Under the pieces are notes generated by a model that ran no database searches, was not told the origin of the DNA, and saw only the letters and a program-made list of their open reading frames with translations. This document shows positions 56,300-64,000 of a stretch of DNA of 64,000 nucleotides, piece by piece (position 1 is the stretch's first letter; the number at the start of each line of letters is the position of its first letter). The stretch lies in the NCBI GenBank assembly GCA_039636865.1, contig CP144172.1:3348001-3412000 (forward strand), given 5' to 3'. This stretch comes from Dermatophilaceae bacterium Sec6.4 (lineage in GTDB: Bacteria; Actinomycetota; Actinomycetes; Actinomycetales; Dermatophilaceae). A program made the position numbers and the translations under genes.

Positions 56300-57676
56300 T
56301 CAGAGCGCGGTGCCGTCGGAGTCTGCGGGGTTGTCGATCAAGGTGTCCTCGGTGACTACCGCCGGTTCGACCGGGAGCACCGGTCGGTTGGTACCGGCTG
56401 AGGGATGGTTGCGCAGCACAGTCGGTGCAAGGAATAAGACGGGCAGGATCAGGAACGCGGCAGCTAGGTTCAGACCGCTGAACCCGAAGGTGGACAGGAC
56501 CAGCCCGGATGCGCCGGCCGCGCCGGCGGACACGATGTTCATCGCAGTGTCAGCCGTACCCTGCACCGCCGTACGGACGTTGGGGTCAACGGAGTCACCG
56601 AGCATGGTCGACCCGGACACGAGCGCGAAGGACCAGCCCAACCCGAGGAGGAACAGCCCGACGCTGATCCGGATGATCGAATGACCGGCCAACCCCGCGA
56701 AGGCGGCCGCAGCGATGAATACGCCCTGTCCGGCGAGTATTACCTGGAACCGCCCTATCCTGTCGGCCAGCCACCCCACGACCGGGGAAAACGCGTACAT
56801 CCCCAGGACGTGTCCGCTAATGGTGAGACCTACCAGAGTGAGGGAGTCTCCCATCGAGGTCATCGCCACGGGAGTCATCGTCATCACCGCGCCCATGATG
56901 GTGTGCCCGAGGACGATGGCCACGAATGCGAACCGTGCATTGGGCGTCACTGCGATCAACCGAAACACCTCCCGCATGGGCACGGTGGCCGCAGGCTTCC
57001 GGCCGGATCTCAGCTCTGCTGCCGCTTCGTGACGGCGCGCCTCCAGCAGTGGGTCGGGCCGCAGTGCGATCCGTAACACTCCGGCAGCCAGTGCCAGGGC
57101 GACCGCTGAAATGACGAACGCCCCTCCTAGCTCCGGGATGCGCAACGCTCCCGCCACCACGGCGCCTGGCGCGGCCAGGTTGGGGCCGACGACCGCCCCG
57201 ATGGTGGTGGCCCAGATGACGACCGACAGCGAACGGGCGCGGTGCATCGGCGGGGCGAGGTCTGCCGCTGCGTAACGGCTCTGCAGATTCGTCGCGCTTC
57301 CAGATCCGAACATCAGCATGCCCAGGATGAGGAGCACGATGCTGCTTGTGGTCGCCGAGACCACCAACACCACGGCCCCGACCGCCGACAACGCCCACCC
57401 CAAGCTCAGCGCATTGCGCCGTCCTGTCTTCATCGCCAGTAACGCCAACGGAAGCCCGAACGCGGCTGCGCCGAGAGTGGCAGCCGTGCGCGCGACACCG
57501 GCGTAGGACTCGGAGTGGGTCACCGACTCCGCCAGCAGCGATCCGATCGAGGCTGCTGCGCCTACACCGACCCCGCCTACGATCTGGGAGCCAACCAGAG
57601 CCCGCATCGTGCGCCGTTGGATCAACGACACCGCTGCAGTGTTCTGCCACAGCTGCTCACTACCGTCAGAAATCAC
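56300..57676 (-). CDS. MFS transporter
   Basis: The protein has 458 residues with about 12 helices. The loop between helices 2 and 3 (ALLAMKTGRRNALSLGWAL) is a typical motif A, and a second copy occurs mid-protein (VVGWLADRIGRFQVILAGQG). The central loop is charged (LEARRHEAAAELRSGRKPAA). The C-terminal tail is acidic and probably cytoplasmic. The substrate is unknown. It stands alone, with unassigned DNA on both sides. Confidence 0.8.
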   Translation of the reverse strand: MISDGSEQLWQNTAAVSLIQRRTMRALVGSQIVGGVGVGAAASIGSLLAESVTHSESYAGVARTAATLGAAAFGLPLALLAMKTGRRNALSLGWALSAVGAVVLVVSATTSSIVLLILGMLMFGSGSATNLQSRYAAADLAPPMHRARSLSVVIWATTIGAVVGPNLAAPGAVVAGALRIPELGGAFVISAVALALAAGVLRIALRPDPLLEARRHEAAAELRSGRKPAATVPMREVFRLIAVTPNARFAFVAIVLGHTIMGAVMTMTPVAMTSMGDSLTLVGLTISGHVLGMYAFSPVVGWLADRIGRFQVILAGQGVFIAAAAFAGLAGHSIIRISVGLFLLGLGWSFALVSGSTMLGDSVDPNVRTAVQGTADTAMNIVSAGAAGASGLVLSTFGFSGLNLAAAFLILPVLFLAPTVLRNHPSAGTNRPVLPVEPAVVTEDTLIDNPADSDGTAL

Positions 57677-58101
57677 CGTCGGTCGGCCCTTTCTTCCTTT
57701 CGGCCATTCCGGATCGTGCTAGAGGTTCGGTCCACCCCGCCCAGGCGGGCATCGAAGGCCCGCACGAGGCGGACACCCCGCAGCATTGCTCACCATGCCG
57801 CCCAGCGCCTCACTGCCATCGCAGGACTCGTCACCCCGGTCGTTGTGCCAGGGCGGTGAAAGCAGTGAGAACGGCCGCCGTCAACCCCACGGCTGCCCGT
57901 GCCGGGTGCACCTGCTGTATCGCCCTGGCCGACGTTGCAGCGCCATCGCCAGTGACGTTGCCAGACTTGTCTCGCCGCTCATGCGCCACAGCATGACATT
58001 GACCATCTGGGCGGCTGGGAGACAGCGGCCGGATGACGAGATCACCCCTTAACGACGTCGGGTGCCGCTATGCACCGAGTCCGCACCGAGTCCGCGCCGG
58101 G
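57677..58101. other. 425-bp stretch without a recognised gene
   Basis: A minus-strand run near 57825-57930 encodes a hydrophobic helix (AAVGLTAAVLTAFTALA), but it has no start and no family match. A promoter for the MFS gene should lie near 57680-57760; no clear hexamers were found. Confidence 0.45.
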
Positions 58102-58722
58102 TCAACCCGGGGTACGTCCGCGCAGGTAGTTCTCGATGATCTCGTTGAACCGGTCGGAGTGCAGCACCGGCCCATGTCCGCAGTAAGCGACGTCGACGTC
58201 GAGGTCCTTCGACCGATGCATGCTGGCGATGTAGTCGCCGATGTCCGAGCTGCGCAGTTCATCCAGGAGTTGCTCGTCGGTGTCCAGGTCGTAGATGACA
58301 TCGCCGCTGAACGGTGCGCGGTCAGTCGCGTCGTACCGCGCGATGCTGCCGGGGCTGTGGCCAGTCAGGCGCAGGATCCTGAGGTGCCGGTCGCCGAAAT
58401 CGATGATCTGGCCATCGGTCAGGTTGGCGCAGTCGCGTGCGGGCCGCAGTGTGTAGTCCTGCGGGCGGTACCCAGGGTGAGGAATCGATGTAAGCAGCCA
58501 GTCCGGAACTGGATACGCGCCGCTGAGCCCGAGCCCGTCGACCAGTTCGCGACCACCCAGGGAGCTGCCACCGGATGGGTCGGTGATGTTTTCGAGAGGG
58601 TGGGCGTGGCACAGGTCGACGGCCGCGCGTAGCTGACCGCGGTCGGACACAGAGAAGCCGGATGCTGTCATCGCGGACCGCACGCGCGCCCAATGGCCCG
58701 CTCGACATTGAGGAGCACACAT
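58102..58722 (-). pseudogene. metallo-beta-lactamase-fold hydrolase without its metal-binding motif
   Basis: Residues about 75-206 match the C-terminal half of MBL-fold hydrolases: RILRLTGHSPGSIARYDATD, FSGDVIYDLDTDEQLLDELR and VAYCGHGPVLHSDRFNEIIE. The N-terminal HxHxDH signature is lost; the corresponding place reads LCHAHPLENITDPSGG. The first 20 residues come from unrelated sequence at the junction with an FtsX-permease relic. A non-catalytic protein is possible but a relic is more likely. Confidence 0.6.
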
Positions 58723-59000
58723 AGTTGTTCAGGCCGGTCGTGGTGTGGCTGTGGAGCACCTCATTCGCGACCGTCACATCGCCGAACCCGGGATCCCGGG
58801 CATACGTCGCGACGAGCCGAGGTGCGATGACCGTTCCATCGCCCAACACCACATTGACCGGGTCTCCGATTTGCGCGCCTGCGGTCTACGCCACATCCGT
58901 GCTCAGCGCCGCTATGTCGGCGCCTGCGAGTCGACCGAGCGCACCGCTGGCGACCTTGAGGTGCGGCAGGATCACCGAATTCGCGGTAGCTCAGGCTCGT
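58722..59000 (-). pseudogene. fragment of an FtsX/MacB-type ABC permease
   Basis: Read on the minus strand, the frame gives LKVASGALGRLAGADIAALS, a TAG at 58886-58888, then GDPVNVVLGDGTVIAPRLVA and FGDVTVANEVLHSHTTTGLN. This is the extracellular domain region of FtsX-domain permeases of the MacB type. The membrane helices are absent, and an in-frame stop interrupts what remains. The relic runs directly into the MBL-fold relic. Confidence 0.55.
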
Positions 59001-59456
59001 CTGGCTGGTCACCACGGGGTTCACCGCGCGCACACCCGCCGCGCCGCAATGGATGCAACCGGCCTACTCACACGAGTGACCGGGACGGGATCCTCTACGG
59101 TACGAACCCGCCACCCTGGTCGGGGAGTCGCAGGTTCACCGGGCACGGTTCCTTAACTGACACGGTTGGACCGCTGCCCGCTGAACCGTTCCTTCGGTGA
59201 CGTCACCCGGTTTGGGCCGGGCGAACGAGATCTCACCCGGTCTCTGAATGACCGCGCATCATGGAACCTATTGCCAGCTGAACAACTGGACTCGAAGAAG
59301 AATCACCGCATGGAGTCATCAGGTCTCAGTGCCGTGTCGCGTATGAAGTGACGACATCCTGAGCCTGCTGCTCGAGGGAGTAATCCCACGGGTCTTCATC
59401 TGGCCAGATAGCAGCACGTACAGGTGACGTGTTCGGATGCTCGACCCGTTGGAACG
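59001..59456. other. 456-bp stretch without an assignable gene; one short coding-like frame
   Basis: On the minus strand, just after the HEAT-repeat gene, a frame ending in TGA 59326-59328 reads RVEHPNTSPVRAAIWPDEDP and WDYSLEQQAQDVVTSYATRH. Its composition is protein-like, but no start codon precedes it in frame, so it may be the tail of a lost gene or an extension of the HEAT gene by frameshift. Nothing else was seen. Confidence 0.35.
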
Positions 59457-60290
59457 TCAGGACTGTGCGTGGGTACTCCCCTGAACCTTCTGCTCGGGTC
59501 GGCGACGGCTGATCGCGCAGGCAAGCTCGGTGGTGAACTCCTTGGTGAGCTCGTCGTCATCGCCGGCCCACTCATCCCTCAGGCGCCAAAGCAGGGGATG
59601 AAGCTGGGGGTCGGCCAGTTCTGCGGCGGCGCGAATCTCCAGCAGACAAATCATTTCATCGTCAACGAAAGCCAGTCGGCGTTGTAGGTCCGTAGCCGCG
59701 CGGCGGTCACCGGCCTGGGCGAGGGCAAGAAGCGCCTCGCAGCGGGTGTCATCGTCGGCATCATCCAGCCGGGCAGCCAGTGCGTCTCTCGCTGCTAGGC
59801 AGAACGCGTTTATCTGTCCCAGGCCACAGCAAGCCCAATCACGGACATCGGTCTCCTCATCACGGGTCAACGTGATCCGAGCCTCCATAACGGCCGCGCC
59901 TACGGGGCCATCGACATCAACACCGCAGGGCAAGGACTGAGCAACCGCGAGCCGGACATCCGCGTCCGGATGATCGATACGAACGTGGTCCAGGATGATC
60001 TGGGCGGCTTGAAAATCCCAGCCGAGCCCCAGTGCTCCCACAGCCGCGGCGATGACCTCGGCGTCGGTTTCACCAGCCAGTATTTCGGCAAGCCGGGGCA
60101 GAGCGCCCGGGACATTCTCGACGGCACTTCCGTCGAGCGCGTCCCCGAGCTTGTTGGCGAGTGAGACGACCTCCGCGGCCGAGGACATCTGCTCATCATC
60201 CTGCAAATCTGTAATGGGTCCAGGTACCCAACCGCCACAGATCACCTCCTGTCCGGTCAACGATCGCTCATCGGCCACCGCCATCACCAT
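59457..60290 (-). CDS. HEAT-repeat-like protein
   Basis: Up to 277 residues. The central part consists of alternating helices with regular Asp/Ala/Leu patterns, for example ETDAEVIAAAVGALGLGWDF, HPDADVRLAVAQSLPCGVDV and DDDTRCEALLALAQAGDRRA. This is the HEAT/PBS-lyase repeat style used for protein-protein contact. The true start is uncertain: MSSAAEV at 60188 begins the repeat region, while 60290 adds 34 residues. No partner is indicated by neighbours. Confidence 0.65.
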   Translation of the reverse strand: MVMAVADERSLTGQEVICGGWVPGPITDLQDDEQMSSAAEVVSLANKLGDALDGSAVENVPGALPRLAEILAGETDAEVIAAAVGALGLGWDFQAAQIILDHVRIDHPDADVRLAVAQSLPCGVDVDGPVGAAVMEARITLTRDEETDVRDWACCGLGQINAFCLAARDALAARLDDADDDTRCEALLALAQAGDRRAATDLQRRLAFVDDEMICLLEIRAAAELADPQLHPLLWRLRDEWAGDDDELTKEFTTELACAISRRRPEQKVQGSTHAQS

Positions 60291-60622
60291 GGCGTCCCGT
60301 ATGGAGCACGCGTTGGGGACGCATCAGCTCGAAGCCCAAACTGCTGCCTGCGGACGCCGGGTCCCGTTCCGCATGTGGGTTGCCGGGGTGGTCGGCTAGG
60401 GCTCGACCGGTCCGAGCTTCATGCCCTTCGTTACGACGAGCTAAATCAACCGTGGTGCTGACGAGGAATCGGCTGCACGTTGACGGGCCTGACCCAGCTT
60501 CCCGGACGGCCTCTGATCTGCCGAGACACGGCTCAGCAATCGTGGACCATCGCCACTGTTCTAACAGCTCATCTCGGAACGCTCGGGTGACGCCCGGACA
60601 CGGACCTGTCCGGTCGATGCTT
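60291..60622. other. 332-bp stretch without a recognised gene
   Basis: Only overlapping Arg/Pro/Ser-rich shadow frames are present on both strands. No regulatory motif was recognised. Confidence 0.45.
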
Positions 60623-60886
60623 TTAGACCCGGCTTGAGTAGAGACGAAGTGCGCAGGTCGGGCAGCGAGAGCACGACGATGACCAGTCCTCCCCGAGCCT
60701 GGGCCAAGGCTCCCCAAGGTAGGGCGTGTACGCCCCGCACAGCCCGACCTTCGAACCGTCGTACGTCGCGTGCGCCAGGCCGGTGAGACCAGGGTTGCAC
60801 GGGTCGTTGACCCACGCCAGGCGTGGCCACGGTGCACACGAATTTCCGACCCAGGCAAGGCGTTCACACGCTTGGTTGACCGACAT
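60623..60886 (-). CDS. small Cys/Trp-rich protein
   Basis: The predicted protein has 87 residues from ATG 60886, with AAGGAG nine bases upstream. It is rich in Cys, Trp, Gly and Pro: CERLAWVGNSCAPWPRLAWV, then DPCNPGL, LCGAYTPYLG and SSSCSRCPTC. Seven cysteines with CxxC pairing at the end could bind zinc. No family is recognised. It lies directly after the end of the methyltransferase frame (60888) on the same strand. Confidence 0.4.
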   Translation of the reverse strand: MSVNQACERLAWVGNSCAPWPRLAWVNDPCNPGLTGLAHATYDGSKVGLCGAYTPYLGEPWPRLGEDWSSSCSRCPTCALRLYSSRV

Positions 60887-60887
60887 C

Positions 60888-61910
60888 TCAGACTGCTCCT
60901 TCGCAGAGGTTCCGCTGCAGGACGCGCGCCCGGCATCCCTGGCAGGCGATACCTCGTTGTGTTGCGGGCAGCGGGTCCGAAGAGTTCCTCGATTGCCTAG
61001 TCAAGACTGCAACGATGGGCTGGGATGGGGTAAGAGGCTGAAGTCCCGACCGTGGTGTGACGCGGTTTGGCCGTGGTTCCCGCATGTCGGTTGGCGCGTG
61101 TCCGGCGCCGTGCGCAGGGACAGGGGTGGACGTGCTGGTGCGTGCGGCAAGGTGGCGTGCTTCTCGGGTGCGGAGTATGACCTGACACATCGTCCCGTCG
61201 AAGCGGATAGTGCTCGACGCGGACCGGTCGCGCGAAGTCCAGCCCTCCGTGAGTGGCTTGGATGCGGTGCCTTCGAACATGTAGCCGAACGGTCCGGATC
61301 GGGGGACGGTGTACGTCGTCAGGTGCTGGAGCATCAGCCCGGAGGTGGCGATGATGTCGGGTATCGGCCGGTTCAGGTGGCAGCCGCCAGCGATTCTCTC
61401 CCACGTCGGTGTGAGGCGGTCCTGCCATCGGGCCATACGCGGGTCAGCGGCGCGGCCGTGTTCGACGAAGTGCAGTTCTCCACCGGGACGCAGGACCCTG
61501 TTCATCTCGAGCAAAGCACGGGCCACATCAGGGATTGTGCACAAGGTCCAGGTAACCAGCACGTGATCCACGATGGCGTCGGAAAGTGATAGTTGCTGTC
61601 CGTCCAGCCCGACGAAGTCGATGGAGACAGTGCTCGTGGCGATCCGTTTCGCGGCCATGTCCCATGCGGTGCCTGAGGGGTCGACGGCCCAGACATGGGC
61701 GACCGCGTCGGGGTAGTGGGGGATGTTGCGACCCGAGCCGAACCCGATTTCGAGCACCTGGCCGCTCAGCCCACCTGCCACGCGGGCACGGGTCTTCTCA
61801 AACGGGCGACCGAGCGCCACATCGACCAGACGGGGTAGAACCTTCTCCTCGTAGAACGCCACCTGTGAAACCTTTCTACTTGCTCTGGGTGGCGAGGGCG
61901 CATCAGACAT
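60888..61910 (-). CDS. class I SAM methyltransferase with abnormal C-terminal extension
   Basis: Residues 1-218 form a standard methyltransferase: VLEIGFGSGRNIPHYPDAVA (near 52), DHVLVTWTLCTIPDVARALL and NRVLRPGGELHFVEHGRAAD. Family members end soon after GYMFEGTASKP (about 218). Here the frame runs on for about 120 more residues of Arg/Thr/Pro-rich sequence without known domain. This looks like loss of the original stop through an indel or deletion. The enzyme core may still fold. The substrate is unknown. Its start overlaps the end of the VOC fragment. Confidence 0.7.
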   Translation of the reverse strand: MSDAPSPPRASRKVSQVAFYEEKVLPRLVDVALGRPFEKTRARVAGGLSGQVLEIGFGSGRNIPHYPDAVAHVWAVDPSGTAWDMAAKRIATSTVSIDFVGLDGQQLSLSDAIVDHVLVTWTLCTIPDVARALLEMNRVLRPGGELHFVEHGRAADPRMARWQDRLTPTWERIAGGCHLNRPIPDIIATSGLMLQHLTTYTVPRSGPFGYMFEGTASKPLTEGWTSRDRSASSTIRFDGTMCQVILRTREARHLAARTSTSTPVPAHGAGHAPTDMREPRPNRVTPRSGLQPLTPSQPIVAVLTRQSRNSSDPLPATQRGIACQGCRARVLQRNLCEGAV

Positions 61911-62070
61911 CGCCGAGGCCGGGGTTACTCAAAGGGTGCTGCCTCCTTGCGCGGTGAGGACCAGCTTCCGGCTTTTCTACCTCGGTCAAGCCGAGGCCAG
62001 CGCCGTAGAACTGTCGCGCGGTGTCTTCCGATCCCTGAGCACAGGCAACCTGGACATGGTGCGACCTCAT
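61903..62070 (-). pseudogene. truncated VOC-superfamily (glyoxalase-like) protein
   Basis: From ATG 62070, with GGGAG six bases upstream, the frame reads HHVQVACAQGSEDTARQFYG and AGLGLTEVEKPEA, the first beta-alpha-beta unit of a vicinal-oxygen-chelate protein. After 34 residues it turns into unrelated sequence and stops at 61903. The rest of the domain and its metal ligands are missing. A longer frame to 62193 has no family resemblance. Confidence 0.6.
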
Positions 62071-62416
62071 GATGTCTCCCTGAATCGTTTCCCTGGATAG
62101 TCCGTCGACCGCACGGCCGCAGTGAGTCTCTGGAGGATTCTCTGCGAACAAATTCGTCTGCCTGCTCGGGGCAGCGTCGGCGTCCTCCTTCACCGGCAGG
62201 GATCGCGGGCCGGAACGGAATCCGCTTACGGCCGGCTCGGGGCCGACTGAGGACTGAGGCGTGGCGTCTCTTCCGTCAGGTCATCGTGCAACCAGCCCGG
62301 TCAGCTTGTGCCGGATCACTGTCAACGATGGTGCAGTCGCGGCGACAGGACCCGAGGGGGTGGACAAAGCCCTGCGGGAGTACACGCAGACCTCAACCTT
62401 TGCGCGGTTGGCCCCG
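62071..62416. other. 346-bp stretch without a recognised gene
   Basis: A forward frame from 62261 contains NDGAVAATGPEGVDKALREY and similar coding-like runs, but it continues far into the antisense of the multicopper oxidase and has no ribosome-binding site. I see no terminator hairpin at the multicopper oxidase end. Confidence 0.4.
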
Positions 62417-63859
62417 TCATCGGGCCTGGACCTGCCCCATCATCCCGAGGTCTTCGTGGTCGAGGATGTGGCAGTGGTAGACGGTCTTCCCGCCGTAGTC
62501 ACGCACCGGGATGCGGACCGTGACCCGGCCGCCAGCCGGGACGATGATCACGTCACGCCAGTCGGGTGGCCCGTTGGGGTCGCTGTCCGGGGCATCGGTG
62601 ACCTGCATCGGCCACACGTGCAGGTGAAACGGGTGGTCCATCATCGTGGAGTTGGTGATGGTCCATTCCTCCAATGTGCCCAGGGAGAGCTGTTGGTCGA
62701 TGCGGGCCGGGTCGAACGGGCGTCCGTCGAAGCCGAAGACCATTCCCATTCCCATGGTGAAGGCGAGCGAGCGGCGCTGATCAACTCTGGCGGAGCGGAG
62801 GTCGAGGGGCCCGGCTGCGACCGACGGCCACGACGTGGCCGCTGAACCGGTTCCGACCCCAATGAGGACAGTGGCCAGCACGGTTTCGGCGGAGGTGGCG
62901 GAGCCGCCGCCCATCATCATGCCCATCCCACCACGGTCGTGCCCGGCGGTGCGCAACATGAAGGTGCCGGCGACGGTGGGTCGCAGCAATAGGTCCGCCC
63001 GGTTACCGGGGGCTAGCAGCACCGACTTCTCATCAGAGGGGGCGTGCAGGCCTTGCCCGTCGTAGCCGAGCATCCCCCAGGTATGCCCGTCCAGGCGCAG
63101 ATTCAGGAAGCGGGAGGTGCACGCATTGACGACGCGCCACCTCTCCAAGGTCCCGGCCGTCACATCTATACGGGGCTGGTGCTGGCCGTTGACCAGGACG
63201 AGGTCACCCTCTCGCCCCCGCATGACTTGGGCATTGCTCACCCCCGCGACCTGCCCACCGGCGGTGAGCGTGGTGTCGCTGATGACGATGACACGGTCTC
63301 GAGTGACGCTGGGCTCGTGCGCCCCGGTGACCAGCAGCGCCCCGAACAGGCCGCCGAACACCTGATCGGCGACGCTGCCGTGCAGATGGGGGTGGTACCA
63401 GAACGTCCCCAGGGGGTGGTCGGGCGGGATGTGGAATTCGTAGCCGGCGGATGATCCGGGTGCAATGGAGCGGAAGATATTGTCGCTGGTGCCTTCGGGT
63501 GAAACGTGCAGACCGTGGGTGTGCAAGTTCGTTGGGCCCGCGAGGTCGTTCTGCAGGGTCACTCGCAGCACATCGCCCGGCTGGACGCGCAGCGTCGGGC
63601 CGGGACTAGAGCCGTTGTAGCCCAACGCCTGGGTATGTCGCCCCATGAGGGTGACCCCCCGGGCGGCCCGCAGCGTGACGGCGAGAACGCCACTGGAGCT
63701 GGCCAGGCTCGCCGGTTCGCGCATCCCCTGCCCCGTGGGAGCCGAGAACGTACCGCTGGGCCAGAAGGCGCGCCCCGTCCCGACGCCGCCAACGATGGTC
63801 CCCACCGCGCCGAAACCCACGATGGCCAGTGCCCGTCGTCTGCTGACCTCACTGCTCAT
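62417..63859 (-). CDS. multicopper oxidase
   Basis: The protein has 480 residues from ATG 63859, with GAAGGG six bases upstream. A Tat-like signal (SRRRALAIVGFGAVGTIVGG) is followed by three cupredoxin domains. The copper ligands are visible: NLHTHGLH, WYHPHLHGS, HPFHLHVWPM and the last YHCHILDHEDLGMMG, so the type 1 and the trinuclear copper sites are complete. A Met/Gly-rich run (RGGMGMMMGGGS) lies between domains, as in CueO-like copper oxidases. It is probably exported folded and may oxidise cuprous copper or phenols. It is coupled to the SHOCT gene upstream. Confidence 0.9.
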   Translation of the reverse strand: MSSEVSRRRALAIVGFGAVGTIVGGVGTGRAFWPSGTFSAPTGQGMREPASLASSSGVLAVTLRAARGVTLMGRHTQALGYNGSSPGPTLRVQPGDVLRVTLQNDLAGPTNLHTHGLHVSPEGTSDNIFRSIAPGSSAGYEFHIPPDHPLGTFWYHPHLHGSVADQVFGGLFGALLVTGAHEPSVTRDRVIVISDTTLTAGGQVAGVSNAQVMRGREGDLVLVNGQHQPRIDVTAGTLERWRVVNACTSRFLNLRLDGHTWGMLGYDGQGLHAPSDEKSVLLAPGNRADLLLRPTVAGTFMLRTAGHDRGGMGMMMGGGSATSAETVLATVLIGVGTGSAATSWPSVAAGPLDLRSARVDQRRSLAFTMGMGMVFGFDGRPFDPARIDQQLSLGTLEEWTITNSTMMDHPFHLHVWPMQVTDAPDSDPNGPPDWRDVIIVPAGGRVTVRIPVRDYGGKTVYHCHILDHEDLGMMGQVQAR

Positions 63860-64000
63860 CGAGAACCCTTCTGCGCTGTTCATACTCCGCCTGGTCGATC
63901 GCCCCACGGGCGAGCCGCTCGGTGAGGATGGCGCCCGCCATGTCATCGCCCCCGCCCGGCACCCGGCGTGCCGGGCGTCTGACGCCGGCGCGTCGCAGAA
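63849..64000 (-). CDS. SHOCT-domain protein, C-terminal end (partial)
   Basis: The frame enters from beyond the right edge and ends at TGA 63849-63851. The last residues, ILTERLARGAIDQAEYEQRR then RVLDEQ, are a SHOCT (short C-terminal) motif of about 30 residues that often ends small membrane proteins. The stop overlaps the multicopper oxidase start by 11 bases, so the two are coupled. Confidence 0.7.
   Translation of the reverse strand, partial: LRRAGVRRPARRVPGGGDDMAGAILTERLARGAIDQAEYEQRRRVLDEQ

Noticed and set aside
62261..62845. 194-codon plus-strand ORF near the multicopper oxidase end
   Set aside because: Most of it is antisense to the copper-site region; no start signal and no family match.

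Overview
The window is high-GC, gene-dense DNA from an actinobacterium. Several blocks point there. nnr, a hypothetical gene, alr, a hydrolase, tsaE, tsaB, rimI and tsaD run together on the minus strand, followed in the same direction by groES/groEL, a SigD-like sigma factor with an RsdA-like anti-sigma factor, guaB and guaB3. guaA lies further along in the same direction, next to a SURF1 gene and a DUF3817 gene. This order resembles that of Mycobacterium and its relatives. The gene content fits Micrococcales, possibly Dermacoccaceae, but the family is a guess. No rRNA, tRNA or CRISPR array was seen.

Layout. (1) 1-7674: end of an ArsB-like transporter, a Nudix hydrolase, a glycosyltransferase / PIG-L deacetylase / UPF0104 membrane protein module, a PAP2 phosphatase, a PRC-barrel protein coupled to a methyltransferase, and a phospholipase D-type protein. 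(2) About 7700-22030: an accessory region. It holds intact catabolic-type genes (ThDP enzyme, aldehyde dehydrogenase, LLM flavin oxidoreductase, GMC oxidoreductase, cyclase-family hydrolase, two small ABM-like proteins, a TetR regulator). Between them lie many gene fossils: a tyrosine integrase tail, a serine resolvase tail, an IclR stub, a frameshifted isoprenylcysteine methyltransferase, a quinone oxidoreductase scrap and an alpha/beta hydrolase tail. (3) 22093-33338: a MetX-like hydrolase, a methyltransferase, a cupin, an ABC-F protein behind a possible 25-codon leader ORF, glutaminase, guaA, DUF3817, SURF1 and a two-gene ABC exporter. (4) 33446-54718: the conserved core: guaB3, guaB, rsdA, sigD, an S4 protein, groEL/groES with two CIRCE-type operators, a THUMP-like methyltransferase, a GH3 lipoprotein, an MFS transporter, and the t6A/alanine racemase/NAD(P)HX repair operon. 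(5) 54960-62070: a second decaying zone with a DinB pair, a fused FtsX / metallo-hydrolase relic, a HEAT-repeat protein, a methyltransferase with an abnormal tail and a truncated VOC protein. (6) 62417-64000: a multicopper oxidase coupled to a SHOCT-domain protein.

How the parts work together. The core covers purine synthesis (GuaA, GuaB, GuaB3), protein folding under apparent HrcA/CIRCE control, tRNA t6A modification (TsaB, TsaD, TsaE), ribosomal protein acetylation (RimI), D-alanine supply (Alr), NAD(P)HX repair, and SigD/RsdA transcription control. In the accessory region the GMC gene carries a perfect CRP/GlxR-type box, which suggests carbon-source control. The TetR gene and its small divergent neighbour share a 12-bp-arm palindrome. 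The regulatory features I rate most worth testing are the leader ORF before the ABC-F gene, the ABC exporter whose two subunits have complementary site losses, and a small intergenic repeat family containing GTTTGCGTCG.
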